A stretch of DNA of 64,000 nt from Sabulitectum sp036743055. GTDB lineage: Bacteria > Fermentibacterota > Fermentibacteria > Fermentibacterales > JCC-6. A program made the position numbers and the translations under genes. The first letter of the stretch is position 1. Each line of letters opens with the position of its first letter. The stretch is taken from NCBI GenBank assembly GCA_036743055.1, contig DAINQE010000002.1:1-64000 (forward strand), given 5' to 3'. Below are positions 25,911 to 35,593 of the stretch, in pieces. The notes under the pieces are model-generated. The model did not search any database and was not told where the DNA came from. It was given only the letters and a program-made list of their open reading frames with translations.

Positions 25911-28900
25911 TGGCCTGTCTCCTCTCCGGACCCCTCTTCAACGAACCCCTCTTCTCCGCCGGCGCCTCCTGCTTCGGTACCTGTTCCGGTTTCCGTTGTA
26001 TCAGGTGCCTCCGGTGTTTCTATCTCGTATCCCGGAAGACCAAGGGAGGAAACCATACCCGGTGCGAGAAGCTCGAGGTTCTCCGCGGCCTTGTCCACCC
26101 ACTCGTTCGAAACCCCGGCAGACACAGCTTTCTCTATTGCTGTGACATAGATGTCGGTTGCGCGCTGCATCTGGGGTTCGTAGAACTGTATATAAAGCTG
26201 ATTGTAGAATTCATCAATGGCCTCGGGATCGATTATGGAAGCCGGCGGATCCATGAAGGCCACGGAGTTGGCGAAGTCTTCGTAAAGCTCACCGGCCCTG
26301 ACGCATGAGGCCATGAACCACACGTCCACATTATATGTGATGGACTTGCCGTACCAGCTCTCGACCTCGGTTTTTATCTGGGCCTTCTGCTGCACCGTTT
26401 CAGGAGTGGCAGGAATGGCGTCGTAGTTCCTCCTCAGTATCTCTCCTATCCGGAAAGCACCCCTCGCGGCGTGGTTGGCCGGACCCTCCCTGTACATGTC
26501 GTATGTATCCACGCACTCCCGGTATATCTCCCGGGCTCCCTGGAAGTCTCCCGCGTCGTACCGGTAGTCGCCGTACTCTCCCAGGGCTATCACCATTGTC
26601 TGCGGCGAGGCGGCCTGATCCTGTATGATCTGCTGGTAGACGCCCATGGCAAGCTCTTCGGCACCACCCTCTTCGTACGCTACGGCGGCGCTGTAGAGAG
26701 TGGCGTGCATGCCCTCGGCGGTTGGGAACCTGTTGTATGCTTCGAGATAGGTGTCTCCGGCAAGGATGAACTGTTCAGCCTCCATGGCCAGGAAAGCCGC
26801 CCTCTGCATGCCCTCGGCCGCAAGCTCGGATTCGGGATAGCTGTTTGCGAGCTCCTTGAACACCCTGATCGCGTTGGTTATGTCCCCGGCCTTGCCATAG
26901 GTCTCACCGGCGTCGTAGAGGGCCACGGGAGCCACTTCCGTACCCACATGGGCCCTGGCTGACTCCTCGAACCTGGCCGCCGCGGCAAGGAGTGATTCCA
27001 CATCCTCAGACTGGGCGAGGGTCTCGGCGTCCTTGTACGCCATGGCAGCGGCAAGCTGCTCCACATCCTCTCCCAGTTCCTCCCCTGTGAGAGCGGCTGC
27101 GTCCGCCGCCCTGCCGTACCATATTTCCGCTTCGGAATACATCATTTCGGCTTCATAGGCCGCCGCCAGGAACCTTGCGGAACGGGCCGTATAGGGCGAA
27201 GAGGGGAACTCGTTGTAAACCCTCATGTAAGCTTCCCTTGCAGTGGGGTAGTCAACCGCGTTGTAGTGATTCCCGGCATCGGCAAAGAGGAACTGCGCGG
27301 CGAACTCACCCTGGGGGTAGTTGTCGGAGTAGTACATGGCCACTTCGTGCATCTGCTCCCTGAGGTAGAGACTGTCCGCACCGGGCTGGGAGTAAGCTTC
27401 GTAATAGGAGCTGAATGCATTGCCTGCGGCGTTCTCCCTCTGCTGGGCTGAGGTGCTGTCGTAGACCACGGCAAGGTAGACATCACCGGCCCTGGCATAA
27501 TCGCCGGTGTTGTAGTAGGCATCTCCCAGAAGGAAGCGGAACTCGTAGGCCTGCCTGGAGTCGCCGTATTCCTGGAGGAAAAGCTCTATCTTGTCTATCA
27601 GGGCGGCATACAGCGGGCCCGTAACCGAGGGGTCACCGGCGGCTTCGAGTATCTGGTTGCCGTGGTATCCGATGGAGTACTGAAGAGCCGATGCCCTGAG
27701 TGAATCCACCTGCTGGAACACCGTGGAGTCACCGGACTGCATGGCCCATTCACTCTCCGGGCCGTACCTGTCAACGATGGTTTCCCTGGCGGTGGCGGCG
27801 CTGGCCAGATCCCCGGCACCCTCGTAGGCTATGGCGATCCTGGACTGTATGAATGGAGCCTCGGTACTGTAGGGGTCCCTCTGAAGAAGGGCCTGGTAAG
27901 ACTCTATTCCCTCCATCCAGTACCCCTGCTCAAGGTAGAAGTCACCCATCTGAGTAAGAACCTGAACGGTAACGTTCTGGTCGTCGAAGTAGTCCAGGAA
28001 GCTGGTGGCCATCTGGACAGGCGGGCCGGATTTCTGCTCCATGAAGTCGTGGGCAAGGTATTCTATCGCCTCCCCCACCATGTCGGTGTTCCGCCTAAGA
28101 CCCAGGTCGTCCATCCTCTGGCTGTCCCTGATAAGGTATCCGAAAAGGGCAATGGAATGTTCATACCTGTTCAGAAGGTATGCGGTCCATCCCAGCTTGT
28201 ACACTCCGAACTGGTAAACGGTGGACGTGGCGTCGGGGTAATCCAGCACCCTGTTGTAGAAAACGAATGCGCTGTCGAACTCGAAGGAGTCGAAGTAGAA
28301 GTCTCCCGCCCTTACATTGGTTTCAGCCGCCAGGGGGCTCTCCGGATAGTCCCTCAGCAGCCGGCGGTAGTTGGAGATTGCTCCGTCGGGATCACCCATC
28401 TCGTTCAGAGCGTAGCCAAGGGAATAAAGGGCCACATCTTCCACTTCGCTGTCGGGATACTGGTTGAGCACCCTCTGGTAAAGCTCTATGGTCCTGGAGT
28501 AATCGGCTGGTATGAAATCCCCTCCAGAGGAGGCGACCCTGTCGAGATATGTGTTCTTGTCTATCTCGTAATACAGCTGGGCAAGCCTCACCAGGATGTC
28601 GGCGGTGAACCTGCTCTCCGGATAGTGGGCAAGGTACTCCTCGAAGTAGCTGGCGCACTCTATGGCAGACTCGTCTATGCGCTGCTGAAGAGCAACTGTC
28701 TCTTCCTGCTTCTGGGCCACCAGCGATGAGGCCCTGAGGCTGTCCCCTTCGGAATAAGCTTCCTCTATCCTGTTGGTGTAGTAGGCTCCAAGGTAATTCA
28801 GGCTGTCCCTCTTCAGCTCCCTCTCCATGAAGGTGGCTATGGCTATGCCGTACTGGGTTTCCTGCATCCAGTCGTGATCCGCTGCCATTCCCGTGTCCAT

Positions 28901-30322
28901 CTTGCTGGCAAGGTCCTGAAGGGCCAGCCTGATCCGGGAGACCTCCTGTTCCAGCTGCATCAGTTCCTGCCTGTCGGTCTCGGTACCCGCCGATGTGGCT
29001 ATCTCCTGCGTGCTCTCTATTTCCAGCGCAAGTCGTTCGGCGTTGGCCCGGGAAGAAGCTATGAGCCGGTTGATCTCCTGCTGCATGGTCTCGGCGTCCA
29101 TGTCCACGGGCATCGAAAGTGAAGCCTCGAACTGGGAGATGTCCACGAAAAGATCCCTGAGCGCTGCTTCTTCCTGCTCGATCAGCGCCACAAGCTCCAT
29201 GTCCCCCTGCATGTAGGCTTCCTCTTTAAGCTCGGTGAGCCCAAGCCTGATACGATCGAGCCTTTCCCTCTCGGAGTCGTACTGCTCGGCGACCTGCTCT
29301 CCGGAGAAGAAGGTGTCGTAGTAATCGCCGGTGGTCCTGTACTCATCCATCAGCTGACGGTACATGGATATGGCTATGTCTATATCCTGGGCGCCCAGGG
29401 CGCAGTTGGCCATTGCCAGCTCGAACTCGCTGTAGAGTTCCGTTCCGGGGACTTCCTCAATGACCCGTTCCGCAAGGTTGTAGGCTTCCTGATACCTCTC
29501 CTGCTTCATGTAGGTCCATGTAAGGCCCAGCATGGCCACATCGTAGTATGAGCTGAAAGGACTGACCCTGCGGTACTCGGCGATGGCCTCCTCGAGAAGC
29601 TCCTGATCCACATATATCTGAGCTATGGCTATCCTTGCCCTGTCGGCGATGCCGCTCTGGTTCCTTCCCGCTTCGTCTATCACACTCTGGAGGTTGGATA
29701 TGGCGGCCTGATTGTCGCCTTCGGCGACGTAAGTGACCGCCACCAGGTAGTCCGCAAGGGCGGCATTATCGCTCCCGGGGCCTATCTGCTGCAGTTCCGT
29801 CCTGGCCTCCTGGAACTCACCCATGTGATACCTGGCGAGGCTGCCCACGATGATGGCGATGTCGGTGTGTTCGAAGGCTGGGGAAACCTCCCTGAGGGTC
29901 TGGTAGTAGCCAATGGTCCCCTGATAGTCCTGCAGCTCGAAGGCTATGAGTTCCAGCCGGAAAAGGGCGGGGTGATAGTAGTCGGAATCGGGGAAGTTGT
30001 CCACCACAGACTGGAAGGCGTCCCTTGCCCAGACGATGGACCCGGTGCTGTAGAGTTCCTCTCCAAGCTCGAAAGCCGACTGGGCGCTGGATAAAATGGA
30101 ATGCTGCCTGCGGAGCTGGGTGAGTTCGGCCTCTATACGGGCCAGCCTCTCCTCCTCGCGCATTATCTGATCCTCGAGCCCCTGGAGTTCCTGCTGTGCC
30201 CTCACCAGGATGGTGCTTATCTCAGGGCTTTCCGGTTCCGCCCCATCCTGGGCCTGCACCGGGAACACGGCTAATGCAGCGGCTGCGATGAAAAGCGGCA
30301 GGGGGTTATTAGGAACTCCCAT
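25907..30322 (-). CDS. Giant periplasmic TPR protein (1471 aa) of the motor operon
   Basis: A signal peptide (1-24, FPVQAQ) is followed by a coiled coil (about 37-77, LRRQHSIL at its end) and then tandem tetratricopeptide repeats over almost the entire length, e.g. DNFPDSDYYHPALFRLELIAFELQDYQGTIGYY and YPDSEVEDVALYSLGYALNEMGDPDGAISNYRRLL. Between about 370 and 590 there is a second coiled-coil region. The C terminus is a flexible acidic Gly/Thr/Glu tail. The repeat type is the YbgF/BamD-like outer-membrane-lipoprotein TPR. By position and architecture it would be the periplasmic scaffold, comparable in role to the TPR-containing Glt proteins. The largest gene in the window. Confidence 0.88.
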   Translation of the reverse strand: MGVPNNPLPLFIAAAALAVFPVQAQDGAEPESPEISTILVRAQQELQGLEDQIMREEERLARIEAELTQLRRQHSILSSAQSAFELGEELYSTGSIVWARDAFQSVVDNFPDSDYYHPALFRLELIAFELQDYQGTIGYYQTLREVSPAFEHTDIAIIVGSLARYHMGEFQEARTELQQIGPGSDNAALADYLVAVTYVAEGDNQAAISNLQSVIDEAGRNQSGIADRARIAIAQIYVDQELLEEAIAEYRRVSPFSSYYDVAMLGLTWTYMKQERYQEAYNLAERVIEEVPGTELYSEFELAMANCALGAQDIDIAISMYRQLMDEYRTTGDYYDTFFSGEQVAEQYDSERERLDRIRLGLTELKEEAYMQGDMELVALIEQEEAALRDLFVDISQFEASLSMPVDMDAETMQQEINRLIASSRANAERLALEIESTQEIATSAGTETDRQELMQLEQEVSRIRLALQDLASKMDTGMAADHDWMQETQYGIAIATFMERELKRDSLNYLGAYYTNRIEEAYSEGDSLRASSLVAQKQEETVALQQRIDESAIECASYFEEYLAHYPESRFTADILVRLAQLYYEIDKNTYLDRVASSGGDFIPADYSRTIELYQRVLNQYPDSEVEDVALYSLGYALNEMGDPDGAISNYRRLLRDYPESPLAAETNVRAGDFYFDSFEFDSAFVFYNRVLDYPDATSTVYQFGVYKLGWTAYLLNRYEHSIALFGYLIRDSQRMDDLGLRRNTDMVGEAIEYLAHDFMEQKSGPPVQMATSFLDYFDDQNVTVQVLTQMGDFYLEQGYWMEGIESYQALLQRDPYSTEAPFIQSRIAIAYEGAGDLASAATARETIVDRYGPESEWAMQSGDSTVFQQVDSLRASALQYSIGYHGNQILEAAGDPSVTGPLYAALIDKIELFLQEYGDSRQAYEFRFLLGDAYYNTGDYARAGDVYLAVVYDSTSAQQRENAAGNAFSSYYEAYSQPGADSLYLREQMHEVAMYYSDNYPQGEFAAQFLFADAGNHYNAVDYPTAREAYMRVYNEFPSSPYTARSARFLAAAYEAEMMYSEAEIWYGRAADAAALTGEELGEDVEQLAAAMAYKDAETLAQSEDVESLLAAAARFEESARAHVGTEVAPVALYDAGETYGKAGDITNAIRVFKELANSYPESELAAEGMQRAAFLAMEAEQFILAGDTYLEAYNRFPTAEGMHATLYSAAVAYEEGGAEELAMGVYQQIIQDQAASPQTMVIALGEYGDYRYDAGDFQGAREIYRECVDTYDMYREGPANHAARGAFRIGEILRRNYDAIPATPETVQQKAQIKTEVESWYGKSITYNVDVWFMASCVRAGELYEDFANSVAFMDPPASIIDPEAIDEFYNQLYIQFYEPQMQRATDIYVTAIEKAVSAGVSNEWVDKAAENLELLAPGMVSSLGLPGYEIETPEAPDTTETGTGTEAGGAGGEEGFVEEGSGEETGQ

Positions 30323-30327
30323 TGCCG

Positions 30328-31305
30328 TTACCTTCGTTCGTCTAGAAGATCGCGGAGCCTCTGGAGCTCTGATTCGGCTGCTCTACGCCTTGCCTCCAGC
30401 TCCTCGAGCCTCTGCCTTGCCCTCTCGATCCTCTGCTGTTCCCTCTCCAGCTCGAGACGGCCGGCGCCGAAAAGGGGCCCGAACCTTGAGGAAACCGCAA
30501 CTGTGAACTTGGAATTCTGCTGTATGTCCTGCTGGTTCTGGCCTTCGGCGGGGAAGAGCATCTGCTCCACTTCCGCCCAGGCCACGTGCAGCTGCACATG
30601 GCGGCTTATCGCGTAGTCCATTCCCATGTTCAGGTCTCTGCCGTCGATCTCGACGGCCACTGAAACCTTTTCCGAAGGATCCCACACCAGGGAACCGAAA
30701 AGGCCGTTCCCTATGGAACTGCCTATTCCCAGGGCGCCGGAATCGACGACCCCCACGAACCTGCCGATGCCTATTCCCAGGCTCGCTGTGAGGGGAGCGC
30801 CCAGGAAGTACCTGAGGTCCTTGGATGCGACGCCGTAAACAGACCAGTTCTGGGCGTGGTCGTAGTTGTAGAAGCCGTCTTCGTCCCATATGGACGAGAT
30901 AGTACCTGTTGAATCGGGAGTGCCCGGAGGACCTGAAAAACAATCCACCCTTTCGGCGCCCAGGCCGTTCTGGACACCCAGGGAGAAGGCTGGAACCGTT
31001 ATTCCCTCCTTGAGTATGGCAACTTTCGCGTTAAGCACCAGCCCGCCGTCTGCCAGGTAGGATGCCCCTATCTGGCCGTAACTGAGTATTCCGATGTCTA
31101 TGTAGCCGGTTAACTTTACGTCGCTGTCCGCGGCGCCGGTGGAGTCCTCGAAGGAATAAGCGCTGGCAGCAAGCCCGATCTCGACCTCAGTATGCTCCAG
31201 AACATAGGCGTCGGGTGCGTTGATAACATCACCGTAAGCATAAGGAAGCGAACCGGCGAACGCTGTTGTGGAATACACAACGATGAGAACAGCGACCAGT
31301 TTCAT
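30328..31305 (-). CDS. Predicted outer-membrane beta-barrel with C-terminal coiled coil
   Basis: A 325-aa protein. It has a signal peptide (1-17, TTAFAG), then about 240 residues of alternating short beta segments with aromatic ends (VLEHTEVEIGLAASAYSF, LTGYIDIGILSYGQIGASYL), consistent with an outer-membrane barrel. The last 60 residues are a highly charged heptad coiled coil (ELEREQQRIERARQRLEEL ...). The ATG at 31305 has GGAGG 6 nt upstream. First gene of the motor operon, comparable in position to the barrel GltH; the identity is inference. Confidence 0.75.
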   Translation of the reverse strand: MKLVAVLIVVYSTTAFAGSLPYAYGDVINAPDAYVLEHTEVEIGLAASAYSFEDSTGAADSDVKLTGYIDIGILSYGQIGASYLADGGLVLNAKVAILKEGITVPAFSLGVQNGLGAERVDCFSGPPGTPDSTGTISSIWDEDGFYNYDHAQNWSVYGVASKDLRYFLGAPLTASLGIGIGRFVGVVDSGALGIGSSIGNGLFGSLVWDPSEKVSVAVEIDGRDLNMGMDYAISRHVQLHVAWAEVEQMLFPAEGQNQQDIQQNSKFTVAVSSRFGPLFGAGRLELEREQQRIERARQRLEELEARRRAAESELQRLRDLLDERR

Positions 31306-31377
31306 ATATATCCTCCAGGTCCCCCCTGTTTTGTCTTCCGGATGGCCGATTTGGCGCACGCGGCCTTTTCTGCCTCT

Positions 31378-31406
31378 TATTTAGCTTAATATTCCGTTCA
31401 TGTCAA
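31378..31406 (-). promoter_or_regulatory. Promoter of the motor operon
   Basis: Minus strand TTGACA (31406-31401), 17 bp, TAAATA (31383-31378). The -35 is perfect. The predicted start near 31371 gives a leader of about 65 nt to the ATG at 31305. This is the only clear promoter for the seven overlapping genes down to 21615. Confidence 0.65.
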
Positions 31407-31453
31407 CCAGGGTCAACGGCTGGGCAAACTTGTACGAAAACCTCGGGATCAAG

Positions 31454-31482
31454 TTGACTGCAGTTGCCCATGTCCGTATTTT
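31454..31482 (+). promoter_or_regulatory. Promoter of the FG-GAP protein gene
   Basis: TTGACT (31454-31459), 17 bp, TATTTT (31477-31482). The predicted start near 31489 leaves a 36-nt leader with GGGAGG before the TTG at 31525. It is back to back with the motor-operon promoter. Confidence 0.55.
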
Positions 31483-31524
31483 CCATAACACATAAGATAA
31501 CGAAATAATTCCCGGGAGGTATCC

Positions 31525-34362
31525 TTGAACATCGCAACTGCCCTGGTGACGGTCTTCCTTGGGGGAGTACTCCCGGTATGGGAAATGCAGCTTCCGGCCA
31601 CGCCCAGAGGCGAGGCCCACATAGTTTCCCACTCGGAGTACGGCCAGGTAATGCTTATCCCCTTGGGCAGTTCAGGGCTTGGGGCTTGGACCTCAGGGGG
31701 AGTTCCCCTTCCCGGATTCCCCGTCTCAAACGGAGCCGGGGTGGTCCTGCGCCCCGCGGCCGTCCCTGGCTCGACCGGCGAGATCCTTCTCTGCTACGCC
31801 GACAATGACCGCTTCCTTCACCTGATCGACCTGGCGGGGAACGAAGCCTTCGGATGGCCCGTGGAGAACACCTGCAACGTGATAACTGGAATCACCGCCA
31901 CGGACATGAACGACGATGGCTACTTCGAGCTGACCTACGGCACCAGCGACGGAAGGGTTCATCTTCTAGACCTGAGGGGCGATCCGCTACCGGGATGGCC
32001 GGTAAACCTCCAGTCGCAGCTGCAGCACCAGCCTACCGAGGTGAGCCTTGGCGGAGGCAACGGGAACGGTATCGTATGCTCCACCAACAACAGCAAACTA
32101 ACGGTCCTGGGATACGACGGCCTCGTACTTCCCGGGTGGCCCCAGCTCATAGGGTATCCCACGGGAACGGTCCCTGTTACGGGAGACCTGAACGGCGACG
32201 GCCAGGCCGACATCGCCTTCGCCACCCAGGACGGCAGGGTTCACCTATACAGCCTTCTTGGCGTCGAACAGGAGGGCTGGCCCTTTTATCTCGACGCAAG
32301 ACCGGTTTCCGGTTCATGCGCCATTGGTCTCATCGACGGCGACCTGCAGCTTCCGCAGCTTGCACTGGCCTGCATAGACAGCACCATTTACCTCCTGGAC
32401 GGCGACGGAACCCTTGCCGGAACCTGGAGATGGCCCAACCGCACCGATTCCAGACCATTCCAGCCTGTGATAGCTGCAACCGGTTCGGGAACTGCAGTAC
32501 TTGCCGCGGCCAACGGCGGCAGCATCTACGCATGGGACGCCTCCGGCAGAAGAATGGGGGGATACCCGATCGAGAATCCCGGCGGAGTTGTCTTTGCCCC
32601 TGTGGTGGGAGACATCAGCGGTGACGGAATGAGCGAGATCATCGTAATGAGCCCCACTGGAATGGTTACGGCGTATCCCCTTTCCGCCCATGCCGCGGCT
32701 ACCTGCATATGGCCCCTGCCGCTGGGGGATCAGTTCAATTCAGGCGCTTATGGTTCGGGATTTCTCCCCGTCGCTGAGGTCGAGCAGCTAACAGGGGAGT
32801 TCAGCGAAGCGGTATCCCTTGACTATTCCGTCACCTGCGCCGACTACACCGGGATATCCGTGAGCTACTCCACCGACGCCGGCTTCACCTGGACCGAAAC
32901 CAGGAACTACTCCGAGAGACCAGGTCAGATAACCTGGAACTCCCATCTCGATCTGCCCTCCGCCGACGAAAGGCGCTGTCTGATAAGGATAACGCCCTAT
33001 TCCAGCTTCGGTCCCGGCGAGAGCGGCACCTCCGGCCTTCTCCACATAGACAACAACCGTCCTCCCGATCTTTTCATGGAACCCCCGGTCAAGTTCGACG
33101 ACTCCAGGTACCGTCTGGGATACGCCGTGGAAGACCGCGAGGGTGACGTGATCCAGCTCCAGGGCCAGTTCTCCATAGACGGAGGCATTACCTGGGAGCT
33201 CATGCACTTGGGCGGGAGCAGCATAGAGATAGAACCCTGGTTCTATGGAGAACCAGTTACCTGGAACGCCGCGGCAGACATCGGCCACATCGACGCCGAG
33301 GATGTGAGGCTCAGGATCAGGGCCGCCGACGCCGATCCGGGTCCATGGTACTTCATAGAGGGTCTTCACATAGATACCGACAGGCTTCCCAGCGCACAGA
33401 TAATCGCCCCCACTGAAGAGGTATCCGGAAGGGTGCATCTCGGTGTGAGGCTCAGCGATCCCGAACAGAACCTCCTCGACGTTGCCTACGAGTACAGTGT
33501 CGATGGAGGAACATCATGGAGACCCGCGACGGTTATCGAAGCGGAACAGGCGGGTACCGCCCGGTACGAGTTCGAGATAGTCTGGGAGTCGGAGACCGAT
33601 CTCCCGGGATTCGACGGCTACCAGGTTCGCATGAGGGCCCTGCCCACCGACAGGGAGACCGGCATTGCAGTCCCCTCGGCCCCGTTCCACCTCGACAACA
33701 ACCCGCCTCCTTCCGTTCGTATAGAGTCGCCCTCCAGGTACGACGTTTTCCGGGGTGATGTACCATTCAGGTTCGCAATAGCGGACGCCAACTCCGACGA
33801 CATAAGTCTGAAGCTTGAGTACCGCGTGCACGGCGCAGAGGAGAACTGGCACCCTGCAAGGGGACTGGTGAGCAGCGGCCCCTTCGGCCCGGCAAGGTAC
33901 AACACCATTCTCCACTGGAACAGCGCGGCAGACCTGCCGGGGGCTTCAGCCCTTGACGTGGACGTGAGACTGGTGGCCATCGACGGCGATTCCGCCAGAT
34001 CTGAAGTTCTCGGGCCCATTACCCTTGATAATGTTCAGTTACCAGAGGTCATAAGGGCGACAATATCGGACCTTGACACCCAGAGGGGTCAGGCGGTGAT
34101 CGCTTATGAGCTGGGAGATCGCCAGGGCAGGGTCCTCGACCTTGTGATCCACCACAGCACGGACGGCGGCGAAACTTGGCGTCAGTCCACGGTATCCGGC
34201 AGCGCCACGGGCATCTACTCCCACTCCTACGAGGGAAGCTTCACCTGGCACTACGGAACGGACATCATGGGCAACCGGGGGACCAGCATCCTGAGGATAA
34301 CCCCCAGGTTCGAAAGCGACAGGCTGGGGAGACCCAGGTTCATAGAGCAGGTCTTCCGCTGA
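31525..34362 (+). CDS. Secreted FG-GAP/VCBS-like beta-propeller protein with Ig-like repeats
   Basis: A 945-aa protein with a TTG start after GGGAGG and a short signal-like N terminus. Residues about 20-400 contain a propeller of repeated blades (GWPVENTCNVITGITATDMNDDGYFELTYGTSDGRVHLLD, and later GDLNGDGQADIAFATQDGRVHLYS), with Ca-binding DxNxDG loops. From about 420 to 945 there are four to five repeats of an Ig/fibronectin-like module marked by SxDGGxTW and HxDNNxPP. I see no C-terminal LDLSGR-type tail. Probably a cell-surface or secreted adhesive protein. The 3' end overlaps the convergent thyX gene by 23 nt. Confidence 0.8.
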   Translation: MNIATALVTVFLGGVLPVWEMQLPATPRGEAHIVSHSEYGQVMLIPLGSSGLGAWTSGGVPLPGFPVSNGAGVVLRPAAVPGSTGEILLCYADNDRFLHLIDLAGNEAFGWPVENTCNVITGITATDMNDDGYFELTYGTSDGRVHLLDLRGDPLPGWPVNLQSQLQHQPTEVSLGGGNGNGIVCSTNNSKLTVLGYDGLVLPGWPQLIGYPTGTVPVTGDLNGDGQADIAFATQDGRVHLYSLLGVEQEGWPFYLDARPVSGSCAIGLIDGDLQLPQLALACIDSTIYLLDGDGTLAGTWRWPNRTDSRPFQPVIAATGSGTAVLAAANGGSIYAWDASGRRMGGYPIENPGGVVFAPVVGDISGDGMSEIIVMSPTGMVTAYPLSAHAAATCIWPLPLGDQFNSGAYGSGFLPVAEVEQLTGEFSEAVSLDYSVTCADYTGISVSYSTDAGFTWTETRNYSERPGQITWNSHLDLPSADERRCLIRITPYSSFGPGESGTSGLLHIDNNRPPDLFMEPPVKFDDSRYRLGYAVEDREGDVIQLQGQFSIDGGITWELMHLGGSSIEIEPWFYGEPVTWNAAADIGHIDAEDVRLRIRAADADPGPWYFIEGLHIDTDRLPSAQIIAPTEEVSGRVHLGVRLSDPEQNLLDVAYEYSVDGGTSWRPATVIEAEQAGTARYEFEIVWESETDLPGFDGYQVRMRALPTDRETGIAVPSAPFHLDNNPPPSVRIESPSRYDVFRGDVPFRFAIADANSDDISLKLEYRVHGAEENWHPARGLVSSGPFGPARYNTILHWNSAADLPGASALDVDVRLVAIDGDSARSEVLGPITLDNVQLPEVIRATISDLDTQRGQAVIAYELGDRQGRVLDLVIHHSTDGGETWRQSTVSGSATGIYSHSYEGSFTWHYGTDIMGNRGTSILRITPRFESDRLGRPRFIEQVFR

Positions 34363-35593
34363 CCCTCTCCCAGTCCGATTTCCCGCAGGTCAGCCTTGTG
34401 GTCTCTGGTGCCCGTTCCCTCACAAGGGATATCATCAGTGACGCCAGGCGCCTGATGTCCCACTGTGCATGGGCGTCTTCCCTCAGCCTGCTGAAATGAT
34501 TCAGCTCCCTGCCGTTCATGGAGATGCGCACCTGCCTCCTGTGGGCGTTGGTCAGCAGATAACGCCCCCTGGGACCAAGACCCGCGGCGGCCTCCTCAGT
34601 CTCCGCGGCGGCTTCGCGGAAGAGCCCCTCTCCCCCTGCGGCAATGATCGACGGAGGTACGGTAAGGCCCAGGGAGGGATCGTATCCGGTAACCAGCTGG
34701 GTGCTCATCCTGTGCCTTTTCAGCTGTGCGTAGGCCGTGGCCGAGAGGGTAACCCGGAAGTCGGCCCTGAACAGTTCCCAGAACCTCGGGAGTGCTTCGT
34801 GCATACCCAGCGAGCTGTAGACCCTGTCGAAATCCGGCTCCCCGAACAGTTCGGTGAGCCATCCGGCGACCCTTTCATCACCATCGCAATCCAGGAGCAC
34901 CGCATACTCGTTCCCCATGGGGACCGGTTCAGGCTGCAGGTGGGCCAGCCGGTCCATCTCGGCGGGTTCTGTGAATATCATGAGAGAGGGAGCAACTGGA
35001 AGCACGGCTCCGTGCAGCGCGGCTGAAAGCTCACGAACCTCCTCCAGGGGATGGGCCCTGAGCCTTCTTATCATGTGCTCCAGCTCCCTGGCGTTAACCG
35101 TCATGCCCATCTGGGTGGTGGCCGCCAGCGGAAGGATGTACCTGGCGTCCTCCCTGGCATCCGTCCCCTCGATCCCGGACTTTTCCAGGATATCCAGGAG
35201 ATCGCCGTAGCATTGGAAGAGCCTCCGAAGCGCCGGAACGGAATCCTCCATCCCGGGGGGCAGGAACCAGTCCTCGCTGATCCTGATATAGCGCTGGGAC
35301 TTCTCCGTGAAGCTTGCCAGCCTGAAGGACTGTATCGCCTCGGCGGCGAGCCTGGAGATACCCAGAAGGTCGAAGTTGAACACGGCGTGCTCGGCTATGG
35401 AGCCGTGGCCGTAGCGGAAAACGATGGTCCTGTTGGATCTCCGGGCCTGCTCCACCTCACCGGCTGCGGCCCTTCTGAGTTCGTCCACCGGAGCCGGGTC
35501 CCTGCTTATCCGGGCATAGGCAGCCGATATGGTCTCAGGGGTCTCTGAATGGTTCTCCCTGTCTGTATTGTATCCGGCGAGAATGACTCTCAA
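34340..35593 (-). CDS. thyX: FAD-dependent thymidylate synthase, tandem-domain form
   Basis: A 417-aa ThyX that methylates dUMP with methylene-THF and FAD/NADPH. It holds two ThyX units. In the first (about 1-200) the family block FGHxSIxEHA reads RYGHGSIAEHAVF, and the RHR motif is replaced by SFR (89-91), though SFTEKSQRY follows. In the second (about 220-417), RHR is kept at 293-295 (LKRHRMSTQL), with NGRELNHFSRLR later. Duplicated ThyX proteins of this size are known in Chlamydiae and some others. It starts with TTG in a TTGA overlap with the GH84 stop, with AGGAGG upstream. Confidence 0.9.
   Translation of the reverse strand: MRVILAGYNTDRENHSETPETISAAYARISRDPAPVDELRRAAAGEVEQARRSNRTIVFRYGHGSIAEHAVFNFDLLGISRLAAEAIQSFRLASFTEKSQRYIRISEDWFLPPGMEDSVPALRRLFQCYGDLLDILEKSGIEGTDAREDARYILPLAATTQMGMTVNARELEHMIRRLRAHPLEEVRELSAALHGAVLPVAPSLMIFTEPAEMDRLAHLQPEPVPMGNEYAVLLDCDGDERVAGWLTELFGEPDFDRVYSSLGMHEALPRFWELFRADFRVTLSATAYAQLKRHRMSTQLVTGYDPSLGLTVPPSIIAAGGEGLFREAAAETEEAAAGLGPRGRYLLTNAHRRQVRISMNGRELNHFSRLREDAHAQWDIRRLASLMISLVRERAPETTRLTCGKSDWERVSGRPAL

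Noticed and set aside
27000..30000. CRISPR-like or tandem repeat suspicion in the large TPR gene
   Set aside because: The periodicity is that of about 34-residue TPR units, degenerate at DNA level, without spacers.
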